Assembly: GCA_018398765.1 (NCBI GenBank)
Contig: JAHBMJ010002259.1
Span: forward strand, 1-15,000
Source: Chromera velia
Taxonomy: Eukaryota; Sar; Chromeraceae
Reading direction: 5' to 3'
Length of the DNA stretch: 15,000 nucleotides
Below are positions 1 through 8,477 of the stretch, in pieces; the stretch's first letter is position 1; each line of letters opens with the position of its first letter. The notes below the pieces were generated by a model. The model searched no databases, was not told the DNA's origin, and was given only the letters and a program-made list of their open reading frames with translations. The position numbers and the translations under genes are program-made.

Positions 1-84
1 CGGGGGGGTGGGGGGGGGGGGGTTGGGTGGGTATGAGGCCATTGATTATCATCCAGTTGGGATAGATGAGCGGTTGCTTGCCGG

Positions 85-115
<31 letters not shown>
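1..115 (+). other. 3' end of an intron of the RecQ-like gene (upstream part outside the window)
   Basis: The window opens in a G-run (1-22) followed by non-coding sequence. A pure (GT)n run at 84-112 leads directly into GCAG, the splice acceptor for the first visible exon at 116. The open frame through this stretch reads only repeat-derived Cys-Val and is not coding. The intron's 5' end and the upstream exons are outside the window. Confidence 0.65.
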
Positions 116-509
116 GGAGGCAGTGGGGAATCTCCTGACGTTGCTGAAGGAGGCTGAGCAGAGAGAGGAGAAGGTCACTCTTCTGCAGTTGGGGGACAGG
201 TGGAGAGTCCGGTTGGGAAAGTTGAAGCCTCCCTTGAAATCTTTTGCCTCCAAACTTTCTTCCTGCTCATCATCGAAGAACTTGGTTGCTGGAAGGGCAA
301 AGGCGAACAGTAGGAAGGACGGGGAAAATGAGAGTGGAGAGAAGGACGATAAAAGCAAGAAAGCAAAAAGAAAAGTCCCCAAACAGGATAGGAGAGGGCA
401 GAACACGGATGAACCAGATGAGGTTGAACATGAAATACAGGGAGATGAGGAAGACGAAAAATTCGAAGCAGAGCTCGAGAGACGACTGAGAGTGGATGCG
501 GAACTTCTT

Positions 510-588
<79 letters not shown>

Positions 589-3500
589 ATGTGCTTGCCT
601 CTTTGCCCGTCCCTTTCCGTCGGTTTCTACCGTCCTTCCTCTCTGCCATCCTTTCCTTTCTGTTTTCTTGTTTCTTTCTCTCCTTCCTTCCCTCCCTCCC
701 TCCCTCCCTCCCTTCCTTCCTTCCTTCCTTCCTTCCTTCCTTGATTCCTTCCTTCCTTCCTTCCCTTTCTTTCTTTCTTTCTTTCTTCCTTCCTTCCTTC
801 CTTCCTTCCTTTTCTCCCTTCTTTGTCCTTTTTTGTCTCCCTCTTCTTTTTTTAGTGGCTGGCTGTCTGTCTGTCTCTCTGTCTGTGCTGTCCAGCGGTT
901 TGTGTCCGTCCTTGTGGGGGGGCCTCTCTGTCGAAGTGCGTGAGTGGCTTTGCAGAGAAATTTGTTGGCCATCCGGACATGGACGCATTCTGGTTTCACG
1001 GGGTTCATGCCGAACTGTGTTCTCGTCTTCGTTCTCCTCAGAATCTTCCCCCCCCTTTCTGCAGGCATTCGCTGTTCGACTCCTACTCGCCGGGATTCTG
1101 AAGGAGACGTTCGCGCACTCTCTGTACAGCACCAACGCGTACCTTTCGGTTGACAGGAGGGGACAGACGCTGAGGTCGAGACTCGAAGGAACGGCATGTG
1201 CAGAGACACGGAAGAAGGTGGATGCAAATATGTGTCCATGCTCTGGCTTCGTTGTGCCTTTAATCTGCCTGCGTGCTTGTCTGTCTTCTCCTCTGCCTGC
1301 CTCTCGGAAGAAAGAAAACGAAAAAAACCGCCCTTTTGTCTGTCTGCCGGTCTTTCTGCATGTCCCAGTTTGACACTTTTAAAAGTTTCCATCCATACAA
1401 CTGCGTGTGAGAGGAGAGCCGCTTGTGTTCCCCCACCCCCACCACTTCTCTAAACGAAGAAGTGTGCCCGCCCGTCTGGTGGATCGATGGATGCATATTT
1501 TTTCCCGTTCTTTGGAGAGAGATGATTTGGATCTTCCTTCCTTCCTTCCTTGATTGAAGTGATCCCTCCATCCCTCTTTTTTGTCTTTGTGCATGGATGT
1601 CATACATAATCAGCGTGTGATCTCCATTCACGAATCGAAGGATCATTGGGGAGAAAACGCAACTTGGGGCGCTTGAGTCTGCTTGGTTCGATCGGGCACT
1701 CTTCTTCACTGCAGGTCTCCGTCTTTGTTCTCTTGTTTGATTGTCGTGTGCATCAGCTTCTGCTTTTGATTGTCTGCTGTGAAAAGAAGGAAAAAAGCCG
1801 CAGTATGTTTGTCTTGCATTCCGATGGTCTGTTTCAGTGGGTTGATGGATGGATGGGTGAATGAGAAGAAACAAACAGATGTTTGTTTGCTCTTGTTCAC
1901 CTTCTTCGAAGTCTTCCTTTCCTGGATCGTTGGTGATCTTTTCGACATTTGCCAGAAAGGAGTAAAGAATGTAAAGAAAAAATGACGGGAAAAAGGCAGG
2001 GAGGGGCACGCCGCAGTAGTTGTTTCGCCACTTGCGGGCTGAGTAAGAAAGAGGACTCCACTGCTCGCGTGCATCATATCATGATCGATCCTGTTTCTTT
2101 CAGTCAGTGAGAGTGTTACCGTGCGCAAAGCAAAGAATCTACTGAGCAGGCAGGCTACTGCAGGTCTACTCTGGCGAGCGATCGAGCATGCAGGCAAAAT
2201 TAGTCTATGTCTACGCGTGAGACTGGGAGCGCCTCTCTTCCTTTCTGAACGTGTCACACATTGCATATGTCCCTTTTCTACGTGAGTTTGTGCGCTTCCG
2301 TAAAGGCGGTTGTGAATATACCGGTGTCTATGCTTGTGTGCGTATGTGTATGTGCATGTGCATGTGTAAAAGCATGTGTGTGCTTGAGCAGATTTTGGAG
2401 GAGAACCTCGAAAAGCGTCTCTTTCTTGACGCTGTCACCGTGGGCATCTCAGATCGGGGAGAAGTGGACGAGAAAGAGGACGACTTTGGGGAAAGAGGGA
2501 GAGACTGCAAGACAACTCGTCTCATCTCACGCTGGTTCTCAACAATGGGTCCCTCTCCCTCCTCCTCTGCCTCTTCCTCTTCCTCTGCCACCTCCTTGAC
2601 GAACGAGAACCTTCGGAAAGAGCAAAGAGAGAATGAAGACCGAGAGGGCGAGGAGGAAGGAGAAAGCTGTTCTCTGAAAATCCGACAACCCGTTCTGAAG
2701 AAGACTTTCGCATTGGAAGAGGCCGCAGGAGAGGCGAAGGAGAAACAACAGAGAGGAGATGTGCGAGGGTCTTTCATTCAGCTGGAAAGATCCTTGACGG
2801 AGTGGAGACGGTTGAAGGCGGAGCAAATCGGTGCGTGTACAATTGCATGCGCGTGCAGTCATTGGCTGGACGGACATGCGATGTTGTCAGTGACTGCATG
2901 GCTGTATGAATCGGTGCACGGCCGGGCAAATCTGGGAAGGGAAAGGAAGAAACGAAACGGCAGATGGCAGGGAAAGAAAAGCCAGCGGGGAAGGTCATCC
3001 AGCCAGGCAGCCGGCACGCAAGGCAATTAATTCTCTATCGGTGTGTTTGTTGTGACCAGCTCAATTGCGTCTCTCTGATCTTGCTTCTCTGAAGAGAGAG
3101 AGAGAGAGAGGAAGACGGAGACATACAGATAGATAGATAGACAGAGAGATAGATAGATGGACGAGGGGACGGACGGACCTTTAAACGTAACGATGGAATG
3201 GAACACGGCAGGAAACGAGGAAGAAATGAACCACAGATAAGAGAAGAGGAGAAACAAAAGCATCCGTTTGCTGAATCTTCTGCAAGACTGCATGCAGGTG
3301 TGTACCCAAATTTGGTTTTGACAGACTCCCAAATCTCTAATTTGTCTGAGGCTCTCTCCGCGAGAATGTCTTCCTCCTCTATTTCCTCCTCATCTGCCTC
3401 GGCACAGTTTAGAACCGAGCTCCGACAGGGACCGGAGGGAGACGAGGCTGCCGTCGTCTCTTTGCAGGGCGTCACGGGCCTTTGTGGCCGGAAGGTGAGT

Positions 3501-4410
3501 GAAGTAGGGAGCTCGGTGGATAGTAGGCAAAGTTCATAAAGGAGGGAGGCAGGGTACACGAGCAGGGAAATTTGTTTTCTGTCTTGCGGGGGAGATCGAA
3601 ATCAGCGGGGTGTGACTTTTGTGACCAATCATGTGGGTGCATCGATCGTGATTCCGTCATGAATGCATGCATGGAATGATGAATGCACACAGATTGATTT
3701 CTCTACTCTCTTCTCCTTGTGTATGTCACTACTAGGATTCAGAAAATGAATTACGTTGGCTCCTTGCTTACTTTCGTCGGAGAATTCTTCTTCGGATGCG
3801 CGCCCCTTTTCTGCAGGTGCGCCTCTTCGGTCGGCAGATCGCCGTGTGCGTCCATCAGAGCCTTTGTGGAACAGAGACAGAGACAGGGGGGCTCTTTTCG
3901 TCCTTCTCTGCTTCTTCGGGGCCGTCCTCCTTTGTCGATGAAGGAGGGCTGCCACTGCTTTTGGACGTGTCCGTGAAGACTCGGAATGGAGAGCGTGCAG
4001 ATGGATACGGAGAATCTGATTGCATGGTGGGGGGGTCCAATCCTTCAGCGAATCCTTTCGAGGGACGCTTAAAAACAGAAATTGGTCTGGCTTCGTCCAC
4101 CATAGTCACTGCGGCCCCGCCCGTTTCTTCTTCTTCGTCGTCGTCTTCTTCTTCTGTGGTTTCCGTGTATCCGGAAGGAAGAAACAAAGGAAAGAAGAGG
4201 GGTCTTCAGTCTTTCCAGGGAGCCGAAGAAAAAGGCAAGAGCAGTGACAAGCCATGCCACGAACTTGCAATGCGCATTCAAGAAATTTCACCCTCTTTTG
4301 GATCCGCTGCTGTAGCCAAATCGAATGGATCTGCGCATTCTCTTCCAGTCGTTGGAAGTCAGCATGAAGAAGTCATAGTGCTGGACTCAGAAGAAGATGA
4401 TACGTACTAA
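116..4410 (+). CDS. RECQ: RecQ-family DNA helicase (BLM/Sgs1-like), C-terminal part: RQC and HRDC domains, 5' partial
   Basis: RecQ helicases are 3'-5' DNA helicases of recombination and replication-fork repair. Proposed exons are 116-512, 1065-1217, 2392-2830, 3298-3494 and 3817-4410, about 592 visible residues. All junctions are GT-AG and in phase. Exon 1 (KEAEQREEKVTLLQLGDRWR) and exon 2 (AVRLLLAGILKETF, then AYLSVDRRGQTLRSRLEG) match the RQC winged helix, split by a Lys/Glu-rich insert with an NLS-like KKAKRKVPKQDRR. Exon 3 ends, after an acidic Ser/Glu linker, in LERSLTEWRRLKAEQIG. This joins exon 4 (VYPNLVLTD) and exon 5 (VRLFGRQIAV) to form an HRDC domain with a Ser-rich insert. The tail has eight serines and ends in an acidic SUMO-interaction-like motif. 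The ATPase core and zinc-binding region lie before position 1. A small extra exon inside 1218-2391 cannot be excluded. Domain calls come from motif recognition, without a search. Confidence 0.84.
514..588 (+). repeat. (CT)n-(GT)n compound microsatellite
   Basis: Uninterrupted CT from 514 to 552 is followed without a gap by GT to about 588. It lies inside the first visible intron and touches its splice donor. Confidence 0.95.
681..811 (+). repeat. (TTCC)n/(TCCC)n polypyrimidine microsatellite
   Basis: Tandem TTCC, TCCC and TTTC units run with few interruptions (a GA at 743-744). The tract is almost entirely pyrimidine on the sense strand of the host gene. The long Pro/Ser/Leu open frames here come from the repeat and are not genes. 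Confidence 0.93.
1218..2391 (+). other. Long intron of the RecQ-like gene (about 1.17 kb)
   Basis: The donor is AAG|GTGGAT at 1218. The acceptor is CTTGAGCAG ending at 2391, and the phase is 0 on both sides. It contains short TTCC (1535-1550) and GGAT (1844-1857) runs and a GT/GCAT-rich stretch just before the acceptor (about 2333-2380). No conserved coding segment was seen. A small extra exon could hide here, because several CTGCAG acceptor-like sites occur (about 1709-1714 and 2158-2163). Confidence 0.55.
2831..3297 (+). other. Intron inside the HRDC-coding region of the RecQ-like gene
   Basis: The donor is G|GTGCGT after 2830 (phase 1) and the acceptor is GCATGCAG ending at 3297. The split codon gives Gly, and the HRDC sequence reads straight through from AEQIG into VYPNL. 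It holds a (GA)n/(GATA)n repeat at about 3092-3160. Confidence 0.78.
3092..3160 (+). repeat. (GA)n and (GATA)n microsatellite
   Basis: GA dinucleotides (3094-3110) are followed by GATA/GACA units. Unlike the CT/TTCC tracts of the first intron, this one is purine-rich on the sense strand. Confidence 0.9.
3495..3816 (+). other. Last intron of the RecQ-like gene
   Basis: The donor AAG|GTGAGT at 3495 is near consensus. The acceptor is TTTTCTGCAG ending at 3816. Both edges are phase 0, and splicing joins GLCGRK to VRLFGRQ, as expected for the end of an HRDC domain. There are no large repeats inside. Confidence 0.8.
4128..4156 (+). repeat. In-frame trinucleotide repeat coding poly-Ser
   Basis: TCT/TCG triplets inside the last exon encode a run of eight or more serines in the linker between the HRDC domain and the C-terminal tail. 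Mixed TCT and TCG codons suggest an older repeat rather than a fresh expansion. Confidence 0.85.
4372..4401 (+). other. Putative SUMO-interaction motif at the C-terminus of the RecQ-like protein
   Basis: The last residues before the stop include VIVLDSEEDD: four hydrophobic beta-branched or leucine residues, then an acidic/Ser stretch. This is the classic SIM layout, and SUMO binding is known for BLM/Sgs1-type helicases. That it binds SUMO here is inference from the motif alone. Confidence 0.55.
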
Positions 4411-5592
4411 AATTACTGATAAAGTTATAGAATTACAACACTTATAATCAATGTATTAATCACTGAATTAGTCACTGAAGCCCTCCCTAACAAAAAAGTT
4501 CAATGAGAAATATCATTATAGGAATCTATCAGAAATTTATTATAGAAACATAGAGCTAGACATAGAGATATCATAAAAATATGTATAAAAATATGTATAC
4601 ATAGACAAGACTTGCATGAACATGGACTGCCACAAGCTAGGCTCCGACGGCTATAGTCATTCATTCATTCAGAAGACTAGATACAAGATTTCTATAAGAT
4701 TTTTTAACATTTCTGAGTGTATGTGTCCTCCGCAGGGTTGGTGTGTTTATGTCTTATCTTGTTTTAAAAGTGAGTATGATATTTTTTATGCTCTTCCTAG
4801 TAGCCTAGGTCGCAGAAACGAACTATTCATGGCAATCTGGATGGCAATTTCATGCATAGACTGCCCTTGGCCATGGGGACACGATGACCGGCACTAGCTG
4901 CCGGGTTTAGCCATGCAACCTTATCATCATTGTCGATCATCATCACATTTCTGTATAAAATTTCTATATGCATATAGATCTGTTTCTATAATATTTTTGT
5001 AAGGCGATCACTAAGGCCTAGGCATATCACAGCAAAAAAAAATTAAAGTAAACATAAGTAAACCAGAATTGGCTTAAATTATTTTTTTTTTTGTGTAATA
5101 CTTAAGGAACACTTGTGCAACACCAAAACAACACTTATGCAACACTTGAACAACAGTTGTTTGTAACCTAACATCGTCGGGCAAAAAAAAAAAGAAATTA
5201 AGCGAGGACGGGCTTAAATTATATTTTTTTTCTCTGTGATACGCCTAGGGCGATCAATCAATCATACAATCAATCCATAACGTATTTATTATATAATACT
5301 TCTTATTAGTACATATTTCTATAATATGTATATGTTTCATATTATACCTAGCATTACACACCTATGTAAGTGATATTATGTATAAATTAAAAATATATAT
5401 CATTAAATTGTGCTTGTATGTCTTCAAAAGTTAAGTTGATGAAAGTCATAGACACTGAATGATGAAGTCTGAATCACTTTTCCGGGTTTGCGCACACCCA
5501 ATGCGGCCACCACCCTGGACAAATGCTGACAGTTGACATATATTTTACATTCATTCTTTCAAAAAAACAATTCAATTGGGTCTTACATTTTC
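4411..5592. other. AT-rich spacer between two convergent genes
   Basis: Base composition changes sharply at the stop codon at 4408-4410. The next roughly 1.1 kb is rich in A/T runs, ATATGTAT-type words and short palindromes (for example ctatatgcatatag at 4964-4977). The dinucleotide repeats of the introns are absent. It must carry both 3' UTRs and polyadenylation signals, but I could not pin these down. A short open frame at 4616-4897 shows no recognisable domain and is probably chance. A 240-bp inverted-repeat element sits at about 5011-5248. Confidence 0.7.
5011..5248. mobile_element. MITE-like element with terminal inverted repeats and 8-bp flanking direct repeats
   Basis: The left end (5017-5032, cctaggcatatcacag) and right end (5234-5249, ctgtgatacgcctagg) are inverted repeats matching at 15 of 16 positions. 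The complementarity continues inward through A-tract/TTAA (5033-5048) against TTAA/T-tract (5213-5231). The 8-mer ggcgatca occurs at 5003-5010 and again at 5249-5256, overlapping the last TIR base, as a target-site duplication would. Inside are two related hairpin units (about 5033-5092 and 5182-5232), each with an A-run arm, the word ggcttaaatta and a T-run arm. Between them lie two 16-mers (5108-5123 and 5130-5145) differing at one base. It has no coding capacity. An 8-bp duplication would fit the hAT superfamily; this is inference. Confidence 0.6.
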
Positions 5593-7402
5593 CTAGACAT
5601 TTTCAGTCAGAAATTCTTTCAAAACTGCCATCAAAGCTTCCCTGTTACCAGTCTGCCCAGCAATTGTGCTTTCTGCAAGTCGCACGACTCGACTTCCAAG
5701 AAGTTTTAGAGATTCTGAAGGGCTTCCTTCAATATCCGAAGGGGGACACGCCTGATCGAGCAACTGTTGCTGGCCATGATGTGAATCAGACTGCACGTGT
5801 GGAGTGAAGCTGCTACCTGCTTCACAAGAGGACTGCTCTTCCTCTTCACTGTCCGGAATCTTCCTGCTGTGTATCCGCTGGTCACCATTTTTCACGGAAA
5901 AATCGCTCCGCGTCTGACAATGCTGCGGCACAAAAACGTTTACGTGACTCTCACCCCCCTCTTCGTCCGCAGATGCTCCCACTTTCTTGTTCCCCTTTTT
6001 TGCCTGTCGACAGGAGATTCTGGACTGGGGATATGGGGATGAGGACGAAGAAGACTCAGGGAAAAAGGAAGATGCCGCTTCGGTGTCTTCACACAGAGAG
6101 AGGACGGAGGCAATCGCACGGAAACGGACGAGCGGATTCCGGATTACTCCCTTTCCTCGGGCAGCTTCCTCCTGCAGGAACAGGGGGACAAAACATCAAT
6201 CAGAATGAGTGAGAAAATAAAAACCAAAAGGCAAAGAGACCCGCGCTCTTGAGCACTCACTCACTTAATTTTTTCTGACTGATGAGAGACCTTCATCATC
6301 AAACCCCCGTTGCTCGCCCTCAAAAATTCAGGGAGTCATCTTTTCACCTGCTTTTCTCTTTCAACCCCTGCTCTCCCGACCACTTGAACGGTTGTTCTGT
6401 CTCTTCTGCTCACACACACAGAAAATCTGAACACACGCTGGCTTACCAACTTCACTGGACACAGCCGATCAAAATGTAACCCCACCATACCCCCATTAAC
6501 CAACCCAGCTCATAAATTACCTTTGTGGCTTCAAATTGCGGTTTCACCAGCGCAACCAGGAGACCGTTGTCCTTTAAAAGAGGCCATACAGATGGGAGAA
6601 CTGCACGAACGAAAACGAAGGGAAATGATGTGCCTGCCTGACTGTAAGAGTGCTCTGCAGATTGGAACATTTGAAAGAGTATTCCTGAAAGTATCATCCT
6701 GTTCGCATTGGTACTTAGTCCTTCAACGGTAAGTCTTTGCCCTTGATCAGATTACAACGGCACGAGCAGGTGATTGCACATGAAGCACGCATCTGCAAGG
6801 AACCAGTAGCTACACCTGCAAACCGTCCAAAACTCGCCTGCCCACATGCCCAGTCTCTCTCTCTCTCTCTCTCTCTCTACATACATTTATCTGATTCCCG
6901 CTTACGCGGGGGCAAAGTCTGACCGACCCTTTCTGAGAGAGATGAAGGAGACGTCAATCACAAGAGCGTCGTACTGCTGCAGGGGAAGCAGATGCCGCCA
7001 CTCGTGGAGGTACCTCGCGTTGACGCCCTCTAAGTTGAAAACCCGAGGATCTTCCCTGAGCTTCACAGACAACTGAGCCTTGCCGACGTCGATACAGGTC
7101 ACGTGGGACGCTCCTCGCTGGAGACAACAGTCAGTGAACCCCCCTGCGGAAACTCTCTCCGTATATCCAGACCACCTTTCAATCAATTTATTTGCCTTCG
7201 ACCAATCAACTGTGAATATATCCGCATCGACGGAGAGAGGGATAAAAGAGAGAGGAGAAACGGGCAGAGAAAGGGTGGAGTGGGAAGAGGAAGAGACGTT
7301 GCGGAGACTTTGATTGTTTTTGCTCATGCTCTTTACACATGCTTCTTCCATCTGGCCCCAGACTCATAAAACAGATAGACACACACCTAGACACAGAGAC
7401 CG

Positions 7403-7442
<40 letters not shown>

Positions 7443-7515
7443 GGACAGACAGACAGACAGACAGACGGACAGACAGACAGACAGACGGACGGACGGACGG
7501 ACGGACGGACGGACG

Positions 7516-7563
<48 letters not shown>

Positions 7564-8437
7564 TCAGTGTATTTCTTTTCTTCTTCATCTCCTTCTTTTC
7601 ACGTACAAGAAAGGCAAAAACAGGAAGAAAGAACAAAAACAAGAGAGCAACACGGTCAGTCAGATAACGTGGAACGGTCATGTGCGGCCTTTAGACAGAA
7701 GGTGGGAGGTGGAGACACGCGGAGAGGAATTCTTCTTCTACTGTGCTTTCATCTTTTTGCAGAAAGCAGAGCTCGGGGGTAACGAAACGATCAGAAATCC
7801 CATGCTGAAAGAGAGACAGACAGACAGACAGACAGGCAGGCAGACCGAATATGCATTACTTCTTTCCTTGCCTTGACTCATTGTCAAATCGGAATTCCCA
7901 GACAGACAAAGACGGACAGGAGAGTCAGCCGACACGCAGAGAACAAAACGTGATTATTTCCTTTGTATTCCTTTTCTTCTTTGTTCTTTCCTGCCCTATT
8001 TCTTTTTTTTTTCATTGTGTGCGCATAGTGGAAGGGTACCAGACAAACAGGCAGGCACACAGACATGCAGACAGAATAATGTTTTCTTTTTCCCTCTCTT
8101 TTTCTTATCAGGTATCCAACAGACAAAGATGCAGGGCAGGCAAGCAGGCAGGCAGGCAGGTAGGCAAACATTGGGACAGACTGTATGTTTCCGTCTTTCT
8201 TCCCACAGGCAGACAGACAGACTATACAGGCAGGCACACAGACAGACAACATAACTTCTTTTTTTCTTTTTCTTTCTTTTCTCTCTTTTGAGAATACAAC
8301 AAACCAAAACAACAAGTGACGCCGACACAAAAGGAAAACCCCGACGATCAGACAGCGTGGAAGGGGGCCTGAAGAAGACAGACTTAAGTACGCGCAGACA
8401 GACACACACACAGACGCACACGCACGCACGCACACGC

Positions 8438-8477
<40 letters not shown>

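Larger units (their letters stand above)
513..1064 (+). other. RecQ-like gene intron made largely of simple repeats
   Basis: The donor is CAG|GTCTCTCT at 513 and the acceptor is TTTCTGCAG ending at 1064; both exon edges are phase 0. Content in order: (CT)n 514-552, (GT)n 553-588, TTCC/TCCC tracts 681-811, a TGTC run near 866-886, then about 170 bp of non-repetitive sequence. The microsatellite begins immediately at the 5' splice site. Confidence 0.75.

Noticed and set aside
175-1392. Long minus-strand open frame opposite the RecQ-like exons
   Set aside because: It consists of repeat-derived Lys/Glu/Arg and Thr/His runs plus the antisense of exons. No domain is seen, and the plus strand shows RQC domain sequence.
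1646-2266. Possible extra exons of the RecQ-like gene in the long intron
   Set aside because: The candidate acceptors (CTGCAG near 1714 and 2163) lead into short frames with no similarity to RQC or linker sequence. The phases of the exons on either side already agree without them.
4616-4897. 93-codon open frame in the AT-rich spacer
   Set aside because: No recognisable domain and no supporting context. A frame of this length can occur by chance in 1.1 kb.
7314-7681. Open frames of Thr-Asp-Arg-Gln or Cys-Leu-Ser-Val repeats on both strands
   Set aside because: They arise from the GACA/GACG tetranucleotide array, which is open in several frames. It lies inside an intron of the TlyA-like gene.
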